From a virus: a stretch of DNA of 37,230 bases. Below the pieces are notes generated by a model. It saw only the letters and a program-made list of their open reading frames with translations, had not been told where the DNA came from and ran no database searches. Each line of letters opens with the position of its first letter. Position 1 is the stretch's first letter. The position numbers and the translations under genes were made by a program. Location: the IMG/VR virus record IMGVR_UViG_3300023184_000296, positions 1-37,230 of that record. One strand, given 5' to 3'. Positions 4,685 to 12,880 of this stretch are shown here, piece after piece.

Positions 4685-6900
4685 TGGCAGATTACACAGG
4701 CATCGCCGCAGCTGGCGCTGTGGCCAACGGTGGCGACAAGAAGACCGACTCTGGCATTCTGTCCACCGCCCGCACTCGCCTCAACATGGCGATCGCCGCG
4801 CTGTCTGAAAGTCGTGAAGATGAGATTGATGACCTGAAGTTCTACGCTGGTTCGCCCGACAACCACTGGCAATGGCCAGCGGACGTGTTGGCCACCCGTG
4901 GTGCTGTGCAAGGTCAGACGATCAACGCACGACCGACGCTTACCATTAACAAGCTGCCCCAACATGTACGACAAGTCACCAACGACCAAAGGCAGAACCG
5001 CCCAAGTGGCAAGGTTATTCCAGCCAATGACGACGCCGACGTTGAAGTCGCCGAAATCTTCAACGGCATGGTCAGACACATCGAATACATCAGCGACGCT
5101 GACGTCGCCTACGATACGGCGTGTGAAAACCAAGTCTCCTACGGCGAAGGCTACATCCGCATCCTGACCGAATACTGCGACGACAACACGTTTGACCAAG
5201 ATTTAAAGATTGGTCGCATCCGCAACAGTTTCAGTGTCTACATGGATCCAATGATCCAAGACCCAACTGGCGCAGATCAAAAATGGTGCTTGGTCACTGA
5301 AGACATACCCAAAGACGAATACGCCCGCAACTACCCTGACTCAGCCCCGATCACCACCTTGCAATCAATGGGTGTTGGTGACCAGAACCTGAGCCAGTGG
5401 ATAACTGAAGACACCGTGCGGGTGGCTGACTATTACTACCTAGACTACGACAAAGCAACGCTCAACCTGTACCCAGGGAACGTGACCGCATTTGACGGCA
5501 CCCCAGAAGACAAACAACTGAAAGAGCTATATGGAAAACCTAAAAAATCTCGTCAATCTGATCGTGTCCAAGTTAAATACTGCAAGATTAACGGCTATGA
5601 AATTCTTGAAGAACGCGATTGGGCGGGGAAATATATCCCCATAGTCCGAATCGTTGGTAATGAGTTTGAGGTCGATGGCCGTTTGTATGTGTCTGGCCTT
5701 GTGCGTAACGCCAAGGATGCCCAGCGCATGTACAACTACTGGGTCAGCCAAGAAGCAGAAATGCTGGCCTTGGCACCGAAAGCGCCATTTATTGGCTACG
5801 GCGGCCAGTTTGAAGGCTACGAAACCCAATGGAAATCAGCAAATACGCAAAATTGGCCGTATTTGGAGGTCAATCCAGACGTTACAGACGGTCAAGGTGC
5901 AGTACTGCCGTTGCCTGCTCGCGCGCAGCCACCTATGGCTTCCAGCGGTCTGTTGCAAGCCAAAGCCGGTGCATCTGAGGATATTAAGTCCACCACCGGC
6001 CAATATGATGCGTCTTTGGGTATGAAATCCAATGAACGCTCAGGCAAAGCGATCCTCGCGCGCCAGCGCGAAGGCGACGTCGGCACTTACCATTACGGCG
6101 ACAATTTGGCCCGTGGTGTGCGCCACATCGTGCGTCAATTGGTGGACTTGATCCCCAAGATTTACGACACCCAGCGTGTGGCTCGCATCATCGGCATGGA
6201 TGGCGAAACCAAGATGGTCAAGCTAAACCCTGATCAGCCTGAAGCAGTTCGCAAGATCACTGACCCGAACAACCCCAACGTGGTGATCGACAAGATTTAC
6301 AACCCAAGCGTTGGCAAGTACGACGTGGTGGTGGCGACCGGCCCAGGGTACGCGACCAAGCGCCAAGAGGCGTTGGAAGCAATGGCTCAACTGTTGCAAG
6401 GCAACCCACAACTATGGGCTGTTGCCGGTGATTTGTTTGTCAAGAACATGGATTGGCCAGGCGCGCAAGAGATGGCCAAACGGTTTGCCAAAACGATTGA
6501 CCCCAAACTCATGGAAGACGGCGACAAGCCGCCAGAGTTGCAAGCCGCCGAACAACAGATTCAAGCAATGGGCCAAGAATTGGATCAGTTGCATGGAATG
6601 CTTACCAATGTCGGCAAATCCATTGAAGCGCAAGACATGCACCGCAAAGACTTTGAAGCTCAGGTCAAAGCGTACCAAGCTGAAACACAGCGAATTTCTG
6701 CTGTACAAGCCAGCATGTCACCTGAACAGATTCAAGACATTGTGCTGGGCACCGTGCATGGCATGATTACTTCTGGCGATTTGATTAACGAAATGCCTAG
6801 CCGAGACATGGATACTGGCCCTGAGATGCCGCAAGAAGGTATGGAACAACAAGGTATGCCGCCTCAAGGCGGTATGCCACCACAAGGAATGCCACAATGA
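4684..6900 (+). CDS. P22-like portal protein (738 aa)
   Basis: The portal forms the dodecameric ring at the capsid vertex through which DNA enters and leaves. Recognised by length (P22 portal is 725 aa), by place after the terminase, and by text typical of the P22 portal family: EDEIDDLKFYAGSPDNHWQWP, TINARPTLTINKLPQHVRQV, and SYGEGYIRI. The C-terminal 120 residues are a long helical region (the barrel in P22) and end in a Met-Pro-Gln-Gly repeat tail. Its stop overlaps the next start as ATGA. Confidence 0.93.
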   Translation: MADYTGIAAAGAVANGGDKKTDSGILSTARTRLNMAIAALSESREDEIDDLKFYAGSPDNHWQWPADVLATRGAVQGQTINARPTLTINKLPQHVRQVTNDQRQNRPSGKVIPANDDADVEVAEIFNGMVRHIEYISDADVAYDTACENQVSYGEGYIRILTEYCDDNTFDQDLKIGRIRNSFSVYMDPMIQDPTGADQKWCLVTEDIPKDEYARNYPDSAPITTLQSMGVGDQNLSQWITEDTVRVADYYYLDYDKATLNLYPGNVTAFDGTPEDKQLKELYGKPKKSRQSDRVQVKYCKINGYEILEERDWAGKYIPIVRIVGNEFEVDGRLYVSGLVRNAKDAQRMYNYWVSQEAEMLALAPKAPFIGYGGQFEGYETQWKSANTQNWPYLEVNPDVTDGQGAVLPLPARAQPPMASSGLLQAKAGASEDIKSTTGQYDASLGMKSNERSGKAILARQREGDVGTYHYGDNLARGVRHIVRQLVDLIPKIYDTQRVARIIGMDGETKMVKLNPDQPEAVRKITDPNNPNVVIDKIYNPSVGKYDVVVATGPGYATKRQEALEAMAQLLQGNPQLWAVAGDLFVKNMDWPGAQEMAKRFAKTIDPKLMEDGDKPPELQAAEQQIQAMGQELDQLHGMLTNVGKSIEAQDMHRKDFEAQVKAYQAETQRISAVQASMSPEQIQDIVLGTVHGMITSGDLINEMPSRDMDTGPEMPQEGMEQQGMPPQGGMPPQGMPQ

Positions 6901-7265
6901 TGTACAAGGCCGCTGATTTCGTAGGTATGCTGTTTTTGGCCAGAGATGTGGCGCACAGCGTTCACCTGAACACTCGTAGCTATTCCAAGCACGTTGCGCT
7001 CAATATTTTTTACGACCGCATCATTGACGCAGCGGATGATTTTGCTGAAGCCTATCAAGGTCGTCATGGTTTGATGGGGCCAATCACACTGCATTCGGCC
7101 ACCAAAACAGCCAACATCATTGATTTCTTGCAAGGTCAATTGGACGACATTGAAAAGTGTCGTTATGACGTAGTGGACAGAACCGATATGTCGCTACAAC
7201 AATTGATTGATAATATCATTGAGATTTATCTGCGTACCCTCTATAAACTTCGCTTTTTGGCATAA
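6897..7265 (+). CDS. DUF5856-like protein (122 aa)
   Basis: All-helical protein starting MMYKAADFVGMLFLARDVAH. The phrases LFLARDVAHSVHLNTRSYSKH and FYDRIIDAADDFAEAYQGRHG match my memory of the phage DUF5856 family, which is related in sequence style to Dps-like four-helix proteins. Conserved His, Asp and Glu are present but no iron site can be proved. It sits between portal and scaffold and is coupled to the portal by an ATGA overlap, so a role in head assembly or in protecting packaged DNA is possible. Confidence 0.75.
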   Translation: MMYKAADFVGMLFLARDVAHSVHLNTRSYSKHVALNIFYDRIIDAADDFAEAYQGRHGLMGPITLHSATKTANIIDFLQGQLDDIEKCRYDVVDRTDMSLQQLIDNIIEIYLRTLYKLRFLA

Positions 7266-7274
7266 GGACACATC

Positions 7275-7550
7275 ATGGCAAATTACAAAGCTCTCACTGC
7301 CACAGCACAAGTAAAAGTTGGTGCAGGCAAACTTAAAGGCATTTTTGTCAGTTCTGGCACTGCGCCCACTGTTGCTGTTTACGACACCGACACGGCCAGC
7401 ACCAGCGGCACCACATTGATTGCGACGTTTATCGCGGCTTCCCCAGGCAACTATCCGTTGCCAGGCGACGAAGCGGGCGTATACTTCAGCAAAGGACTGT
7501 ATGTTGTACTGGGTGGAACAAGCCCAGTTGCGACAGTTATTTACGATTAA
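7275..7550 (+). CDS. Putative head decoration or structural protein (91 aa)
   Basis: MANYKALTATAQVKVGAGKL... is a small beta-rich protein of Gly, Ala, Thr and Val with no charged helices or catalytic motif. The segment SSGTAPTVAVYDTDTASTSG and the final PVATVIYD resemble small phage head-surface proteins. It is preceded by AAGGA and lies between the portal and the scaffold. A decoration role is inferred from position and composition. Confidence 0.6.
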   Translation: MANYKALTATAQVKVGAGKLKGIFVSSGTAPTVAVYDTDTASTSGTTLIATFIAASPGNYPLPGDEAGVYFSKGLYVVLGGTSPVATVIYD

Positions 7551-7555
7551 CCGTA

Positions 7556-7588
7556 CTGGTGCGGATCACCAGGGAATCTTTGAGATTC
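7556..7588 (+). promoter_or_regulatory. Two tandem hairpins in the leader of the scaffold gene
   Basis: CTGGTG (7556-7561) pairs with CACCAG (7567-7572), and GAATCT (7574-7579) pairs with AGATTC (7583-7588). The only good Shine-Dalgarno (AGGG, 7571-7574) lies before the second hairpin, 19 bases from the ATG at 7593. Folding the hairpin would bring it to about 4 bases. A weaker GAGA at 7582-7585 is an alternative site. Confidence 0.5.
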
Positions 7589-7592
7589 AAAA

Positions 7593-8381
7593 ATGACTGA
7601 AGAAGTCCAACAACCCTTAGCGGAAGTAGACTCCGCGCCCGCAGCAGAAGTGACGGCCACTCCTGAGACAAATGTAAACGCGCCGGAAGTCGCTGATGAA
7701 GCAAAAGAATCAAGGGTTTTTACCCAAGAAGAACTTGATGCAGCAATCGGCAAAAGGCTTGCAAGAGAACAACGTAAGTGGGAAAGAGAGCAGACTCAAC
7801 GCCAAGCGGAAGCCCAAACGCTGAGAGCGCCAGCAAGTATCCCGTCAGTTGATCAGTTTGAAAGCACTGAAGCCTATGCAGACGCATTGGCCTATCAGAA
7901 AGCCGAACAACTGCTTGCCCAACGAGAACAAGCACGGCAGCAATCTGCAATCATTGAGTCTTATCACGAACGCGAAGAAGAAGCTCGGACAAAGTACGAC
8001 GATTTTGAACAAGTCGCCTACAACCCGAAACTTCCAATTACTGACGTGATGGCTGAGTCGATTCGCGCCTCGGATATTGGCCCTGAAGTAGCTTACTACC
8101 TCGGAGCAAACCCCAAGGAAGCGGAACGAATTTCTCGTCTTGCGCCTATCGTGCAGGCTAAAGAAATTGGGAGAATTGAGGCCAAGATGGCCAACGATCC
8201 TCCCGTAAAACGAACCTCGTCTGCGCCAGCACCGATTTCGCCTGTTACTGCTCGCTCCTCTGGGGGCCCAGCTTATGACACTACTGATCCACGGTCTACC
8301 AAGACCATGACGGATTCGCAGTGGATTGAAGCTGAACGAGCAAGACAACGAAAAAAGTGGGAATCGCAAGCCAACCGCTAA
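7593..8381 (+). CDS. Putative scaffolding protein (262 aa)
   Basis: Scaffolding proteins guide procapsid assembly and are then removed. This one is highly charged and helical: an acidic, Ala/Pro-rich N-terminus (residues 1-45), then a long coiled-coil-like stretch with Glu, Gln, Arg (KRLAREQRKWEREQTQRQAE and REQARQQSAIIESYHEREEE), and a basic C-terminus (EAERARQRKKWESQANR), the end that in P22 binds coat. It sits between portal and coat, the usual scaffold position; P22 gp8 is 303 aa. Start by ATG after a structured leader. Confidence 0.85.
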   Translation: MTEEVQQPLAEVDSAPAAEVTATPETNVNAPEVADEAKESRVFTQEELDAAIGKRLAREQRKWEREQTQRQAEAQTLRAPASIPSVDQFESTEAYADALAYQKAEQLLAQREQARQQSAIIESYHEREEEARTKYDDFEQVAYNPKLPITDVMAESIRASDIGPEVAYYLGANPKEAERISRLAPIVQAKEIGRIEAKMANDPPVKRTSSAPAPISPVTARSSGGPAYDTTDPRSTKTMTDSQWIEAERARQRKKWESQANR

Positions 8382-8404
8382 ACAATTTTTGAAGGATTTT
8401 TTCC

Positions 8405-9604
8405 ATGTCTAACAGTATCTTAACGATTGACATGATCACCAGAAAAGCTCTCGAGATTCTCGAGAACAACTTGGTGCTCACCCGTAACGTGAACCGTCAG
8501 TACGACGACAGCTTCGCTGTCGAAGGTGCCAAGATCGGTTCAACCCTGCGTATCCGTTTACCCGACCGCGCTCTGGTAACTGACGGTGCCGCCCTGCAAG
8601 TTCAGGACGACAACGAACAGTACACAACTCTGTCTGTTGCTTCACAAAAGCACATTGGCGTGAACTTCACTTCTGCTGAATTGACCATGCAATTGGACGA
8701 TTTTGCAGAACGTGTTCTCAAGCCCCGTATTAGCCAATTGGCTTCCAGCATTGATGCTGACGTTGCCAATGCTTACAAAACCATTGGTCAAACTGTTGGC
8801 ACACCTGGCACTACTCCTTCTTCTTCTTTGGTGCTGTTGCAAGCCCAGCAGAAGCTGAATGAATCTGCCGCTGTGATGTCACCTCGTTATGCCACCGTCA
8901 ACCCTGCTGCAAACGCTGGTTTGGTCGAAGGCATGAAAGGTTTGTTCAATCCCACCGACACCATCAGCAAGCAGTTCAAGAACGGCATGATGGGCACTGG
9001 CGTGTTGGGCTTTGACGAGATCAACATGTCTCAGTCAATCAAGCAACACACTACCGGCACTCGCGCCGCCACTGGCAACACCACTGGCGCTGCTGTGACA
9101 ACTGAAGGTTCTTCTACTCTGACATTGACTGTCGGCTCTGGTGAACTGATCGCTGTTGGTGACGTGTTTACGATTGCTGACTGCTACGCTGTGAACCCAC
9201 AAACCCGTGAATCCACTGGTTCGTTGTTCCAGTTCGTTGCTTTGGCTTCTTCAACTTCCACCACCACTGCTACAGTGACCGTGGCTCCTATGTACTCAGC
9301 AGCTCATGCTCTGGCTACCATGCTGACTTTGCCTGCTACCAGCAAAGCCGTCGTGTTTGTCGGTACGGCCAGCACTCAGTATCCACAGAACTTGATCTAT
9401 CACAAAGACGCGATTACTTTTGCAACCGCCGACTTGTTGCTGCCTCAAGGTGTCGATATGGCTGCTCGCGCTGTCCATAACGGTATCAGCTTGCGCGTTG
9501 TTCGTCAGTACGACATCAACAACGATCGTATGCCTTGCCGTATCGACGTACTGTATGGCTACAGCACAATTCGTCCACAGATGGCTTGCCGTCTCTGGGG
9601 TTAA
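8405..9604 (+). CDS. Major capsid protein, P22 gp5-like (399 aa)
   Basis: The main shell subunit. The start MSNSILTIDMITRKALEILE, the phrase RQYDDSFAVEGAKIGSTLRI, the segment KHIGVNFTSAELTMQLDDFA and the end NDRMPCRIDVLYGYSTIRPQ match the P22 coat family. P22 coat is 430 aa with an inserted I-domain; the Ser/Thr-rich middle (about residues 215-300) occupies a similar place. GGA lies upstream of the ATG. The gene directly follows the scaffold. Confidence 0.95.
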   Translation: MSNSILTIDMITRKALEILENNLVLTRNVNRQYDDSFAVEGAKIGSTLRIRLPDRALVTDGAALQVQDDNEQYTTLSVASQKHIGVNFTSAELTMQLDDFAERVLKPRISQLASSIDADVANAYKTIGQTVGTPGTTPSSSLVLLQAQQKLNESAAVMSPRYATVNPAANAGLVEGMKGLFNPTDTISKQFKNGMMGTGVLGFDEINMSQSIKQHTTGTRAATGNTTGAAVTTEGSSTLTLTVGSGELIAVGDVFTIADCYAVNPQTRESTGSLFQFVALASSTSTTTATVTVAPMYSAAHALATMLTLPATSKAVVFVGTASTQYPQNLIYHKDAITFATADLLLPQGVDMAARAVHNGISLRVVRQYDINNDRMPCRIDVLYGYSTIRPQMACRLWG

Positions 9605-9631
9605 TTTAAATAATTTTTCAAGGAATAAATC

Positions 9632-10042
9632 ATGGCTACATTACCTAATGGCGCAGGCGGTTACCAAGTTGGTGACGGCAATCTGACAGAAGCTCAACTC
9701 GTTGTACAAACTATCCCCGCGTCTTTGACTGCGGATACCACATTGACTGCTGCTCAAGTAGCAGTCGGTTTGGTTGTTTGTGCAAAAGCCTCGGATGCTA
9801 CATTGACAGTTACTCTGCCCACAGCAGCGTTGCTTGATGCAGCTATCCCAAGCGCAAAAGTTGGTTCAGCTTTTAGCTTGACAATTTGCAACAACAACAA
9901 CACTGGCGCATCGTCTACCGTTCCGGTCACAACAGGCACTGGTATTACGATCTTTGGCTCAGTCACTGTCCCACGTTTCGGTGCTTACACCTACCGTTTT
10001 GTGAAGACTGGCGACGCAGCTTATTCGGCATTTTTGATGTAA
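9632..10042 (+). CDS. Putative capsid accessory or decoration protein (136 aa)
   Basis: Starts MATLPNGAGGYQVGDGNLTE; the rest is beta-rich with many Thr, Val and Ala and a small N-rich loop (CNNNNTG). AAGGA precedes the ATG. It directly follows the coat gene and is followed by a strong terminator. Proteins placed here in related phages often decorate the head or form short head fibres. No enzyme motif. The function is inferred from position and composition. Confidence 0.65.
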   Translation: MATLPNGAGGYQVGDGNLTEAQLVVQTIPASLTADTTLTAAQVAVGLVVCAKASDATLTVTLPTAALLDAAIPSAKVGSAFSLTICNNNNTGASSTVPVTTGTGITIFGSVTVPRFGAYTYRFVKTGDAAYSAFLM

Positions 10043-10045
10043 TTA

Positions 10046-10069
10046 ATGGGGGCTTCGGCCCCTATTTTT
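10046..10069 (+). terminator. Intrinsic terminator with TTCG tetraloop
   Basis: An eight-pair stem (10046-10053 with 10058-10065) closes a TTCG tetraloop and runs into a T tract (10065-10069). It follows the 136-aa capsid accessory gene. It probably trims the very high level of transcript covering coat and decoration genes while letting part read through to the tail genes. Confidence 0.9.
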
Positions 10070-10082
10070 AAAGGAAAAAATC

Positions 10083-10499
10083 ATGCCAAATACTCAAGCA
10101 GTAGGTGTTGCGTATAGCGACCCCGAATTCACTACCTGCTACGCTAGTCAAGAAATTGGCTACAGCGCAGCAGCCCAAGGCGCGGTAACGCAGTTAACCA
10201 GCAAATCCACAGGCGTGACGCTGAATAACAGCGCTGGCCGCATCACAATGAACAACGCGGCATTGGCTGGCGCTACTGCTGTGTCGTTCATTTTGACCAA
10301 TAGCTTGATTTCCATCAATGACACAATCATTGTGTGTGTTTCTAGCAATACTACGGGCAGTGCTGCGGGGGCTTACACCACTTACGTTTCGTATTTGGCT
10401 GCTGGCTCTGCTTTAATTACGTTGCGAAATTTGACTGCTGCCACTTCATATTCTGAAGCTGTCATCATCAATTTTTCCATCATTCACGGCGCAAGCTAA
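10083..10499 (+). CDS. Putative virion structural protein (138 aa)
   Basis: Begins MPNTQAVGVAYSDPEFTTCY, with AAGGAAAAAA upstream. It is Ser/Thr/Ala-rich and beta-like (SFILTNSLISINDTIIVCVS). It is flanked by two hairpin terminators, so it may form a separately tuned transcription unit. Related text (SAGRITMNNAALAGATAVSF) occurs in small phage surface proteins that accompany the coat. No function can be assigned with certainty. Confidence 0.6.
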   Translation: MPNTQAVGVAYSDPEFTTCYASQEIGYSAAAQGAVTQLTSKSTGVTLNNSAGRITMNNAALAGATAVSFILTNSLISINDTIIVCVSSNTTGSAAGAYTTYVSYLAAGSALITLRNLTAATSYSEAVIINFSIIHGAS

Positions 10500-10505
10500 C
10501 CAAAC

Positions 10506-10528
10506 GGGGGCCTAAACAGCCCCCTCTT
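10506..10528 (+). terminator. Hairpin, probable weak terminator
   Basis: GGGGGC (10506-10511) pairs with GCCCCC (10519-10524) around CTAAACA, followed by TCTT. The T tail is short, so termination is likely partial. It lies just before the next small gene, whose start lacks a clear Shine-Dalgarno. Confidence 0.6.
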
Positions 10529-10533
10529 AAACT

Positions 10534-10719
10534 ATGGCTGTTATTTACATGTCTCATGAAGTTCACGGTGCCAAGGTTGCAACGATGGAGCTTGAAGCTG
10601 TGGAAGATGAAAAGAATGGCTGGGTGCGATATACTTTAGACACGCCTGTTGAGGCGGCTCCACTGGAAGTCAAACGTCGTCGTAGCCGATCACCAGAGGT
10701 GGTTGAACAAGGAGCTTAA
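10534..10719 (+). CDS. Hypothetical 61-aa protein upstream of the gp4-like gene
   Basis: MAVIYMSHEVHGAKVATMEL... has an N-terminal beta segment, an acidic middle (EAVEDEKNGWVRY) and a basic patch (KRRRSRSPE). Small proteins with the start M-x-V-Y-M-SHxxHGxKVA are common between coat and tail-tube genes of phages with this gene order; their function is unknown. No clear ribosome site precedes the ATG. The C-terminus reads toward the next gene two bases later. Confidence 0.7.
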   Translation: MAVIYMSHEVHGAKVATMELEAVEDEKNGWVRYTLDTPVEAAPLEVKRRRSRSPEVVEQGA

Positions 10720-10721
10720 AC

Positions 10722-11438
10722 ATGGCCACATACACTGCTGGCGATCAAATCAATAGAGCATTGCGATTGCTTGGCGTGTTGGCTGAAGGTGAAACTCCAG
10801 CCGCGTCCGTGTCTCAAGATTCGCTGATGGCGTTGAATCAAATGATCGACTCATGGAACACTGAGCGTTTGGCTGTTTTCAGTACCCAAGATCAAATATT
10901 TACTTGGCCAGCGGGTCAAATTAACCGCACCCTTGGCCCAACAGGTAATTTTGTAGGTAACCGGCCCATATTGTTGGACGATGCTACCTACTATCGTGAC
11001 GCTAGCACCAATGTGTCTTACGGCATAAAAATGATTAACCAACAGCAGTACGATGGTATTGCTGTTAAAACCGTGACATCTACATATCCGCAAGTCTTGT
11101 TTATTAACATGACTTACCCCGATGTTGATATGTACGTCTATCCACAGCCCACGCGGGATTTGGAATGGCACTTCATTTCGGTTGAGGAATTGACTCAGCC
11201 CGCCACTTTGGTGACCAACATCCTGTTTCCACCAGGCTATTTGCGGGCGTTTACTTACAATTTAGCAATGGAAATTGCGCCTGAGTTTGGTGTGGAGCCT
11301 AGCCCTCAAGTGCAACGCATTGCAATGACCAGCAAGCGCAATCTGAAACGCATCAACAATCCTGACGACATCATGTCAATGCCTTACGCCATTGTGGCCA
11401 GCCGCCAGCGTTTCAACATCTACGCCGGTAATTATTGA
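10722..11438 (+). CDS. P22 gp4-like packaged-DNA stabilisation / portal adaptor (238 aa)
   Basis: In P22, gp4 binds under the portal after packaging and extends the tail tube. This protein has the family start (YTAGDQINRALRLLGVLAEG followed by LMALNQMIDSWNTERL) and a helical C-terminus with YNLAMEIAPEFG. It is longer than P22 gp4 (166 aa). It directly precedes the gp10-like gene, as in P22, and its stop overlaps the next start as TGATG. AAGGAG is well placed before the ATG. Confidence 0.88.
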   Translation: MATYTAGDQINRALRLLGVLAEGETPAASVSQDSLMALNQMIDSWNTERLAVFSTQDQIFTWPAGQINRTLGPTGNFVGNRPILLDDATYYRDASTNVSYGIKMINQQQYDGIAVKTVTSTYPQVLFINMTYPDVDMYVYPQPTRDLEWHFISVEELTQPATLVTNILFPPGYLRAFTYNLAMEIAPEFGVEPSPQVQRIAMTSKRNLKRINNPDDIMSMPYAIVASRQRFNIYAGNY

Positions 11439-12880
11439 TGAAGACACCGATTCTTGGCGCAAGCTACGTTGCCCGCAGCGTCAATGCTGCCGACAATCGC
11501 ATGGTCAATCTGTACCCAGAAGCCACGCCAGACGGCGGCAAGGAAGCGGCTTTTCTGACGCGCTGCCCTGGGCTTCAGTTTTTGCAAACCATTGGCACCG
11601 GCCCGATCCGTGCCCTTTGGGCGCATCAGACCAACGGGTCGGACTTTTACGTCGTGTCTGGCTTGGAAGTCTATAAAGTCACAGGGCTCACCAATGTACC
11701 TAGACTGCTTGGCAACGTGACCGGCACAGGCCAAGTATCAATTGCTGACAACGGCACTCAGATATTCTTTGCCTGCAATCCTGACAGTTACATCTACAAC
11801 GAAGTCACAGATGTTTTTCAGCAAATCACTGATCCAGATTTCCCTGGCGCAGTGACCGTGGGCTACTTGGACGGCTACTTTGTGTTCAATGAACCTGACA
11901 GCCAAAAGGTGTGGGTGACATCTTTGTTGGATGGCTTGTCTGTCGATCCGCTGGACTTTGCCAGCACTGAAGGCTCACCCGACGGTTTGGTGGCCATCAA
12001 CGTAGACCACCGCGAAGCATGGATGTTTGGCACCGACTCAATTGAAGTCTGGTACGACGCAGGATTGGCCGACTTCCCCCTGACCCGTATTCAAGGCGCT
12101 TTTAACGAGATCGGCTGCGTGGCGGCATTTTCAGTGGCCAAGCTGGACAACGGTTTGTTTTGGCTGGGCACTGACGCCCGTGGCCAAGGCATTGTCTACA
12201 GAGCCAACGGCTACACCGGCCAACGGGTGTCCACCCATGCTATTGAGTACGCAATTGCTCAGTACAGCGACATTTCAGACGCGGTGGCCTACACCTACCA
12301 GCAAGAAGGCCATGCTTTTTACGTCCTGACGTTTCCCACCGGCAACGCCACATGGGTGTTTGACGTGGCTACCCAAGCATGGCATGAACGTGCTGGCTGG
12401 GACAACGGAGAATTTACCCGCCACCGATCCAATTGTCAGTGCAACTTTGGTGGCAACACCATTGTGGGCGACTTTGAGAATGGCAACATCTACAAAATGA
12501 CGTTGGATGTCTACGCCGACTATGATCAACCTCAAAAATGGCTGCGCTCATGGCGGGCGCTGCCCAGCGGCACAAACAACCTCAAGCGCACCGCGCACCA
12601 CAGTTTGCAATTAAATTGCGAATCAGGCACGGGGTTGGCTACTGGCCAAGGCGATGACCCACAAGTTATGTTGCGTTGGTCTGATGATGGCGGCCATACT
12701 TGGAGTAACGAACACTGGTCACCTATGGGCAAGATCGGTGCGTACTACCAGCGAGTGTTTTGGAGAAGGCTTGGCATGACGCTCAAGCTGCGGGACAGGG
12801 TTTATGAAGTGTCTCAGACTGATCCTGTAAAGGCAGCCATCATGGGCGCTGAATTGATTCTGAGCCCGACCAATGCCTGA
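11438..12880 (+). CDS. P22 gp10-like packaged-DNA stabilisation / tail hub (480 aa)
   Basis: In P22 a gp10 ring closes the tail below gp4. Length here (480) is near P22 gp10 (472). Typical text: GASYVARSVNAADNRMVNLY and PEATPDGGKEAAFLTRCPGL at the start, a propeller-like centre with ADNGTQIFFA and DGYFVFN, and WYDAGLADFPLTRIQGAFNE. ATG 11438 (coupled to the previous stop) is chosen over the TTG three bases earlier. The next gene starts inside its last codons. Confidence 0.9.
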   Translation: MKTPILGASYVARSVNAADNRMVNLYPEATPDGGKEAAFLTRCPGLQFLQTIGTGPIRALWAHQTNGSDFYVVSGLEVYKVTGLTNVPRLLGNVTGTGQVSIADNGTQIFFACNPDSYIYNEVTDVFQQITDPDFPGAVTVGYLDGYFVFNEPDSQKVWVTSLLDGLSVDPLDFASTEGSPDGLVAINVDHREAWMFGTDSIEVWYDAGLADFPLTRIQGAFNEIGCVAAFSVAKLDNGLFWLGTDARGQGIVYRANGYTGQRVSTHAIEYAIAQYSDISDAVAYTYQQEGHAFYVLTFPTGNATWVFDVATQAWHERAGWDNGEFTRHRSNCQCNFGGNTIVGDFENGNIYKMTLDVYADYDQPQKWLRSWRALPSGTNNLKRTAHHSLQLNCESGTGLATGQGDDPQVMLRWSDDGGHTWSNEHWSPMGKIGAYYQRVFWRRLGMTLKLRDRVYEVSQTDPVKAAIMGAELILSPTNA

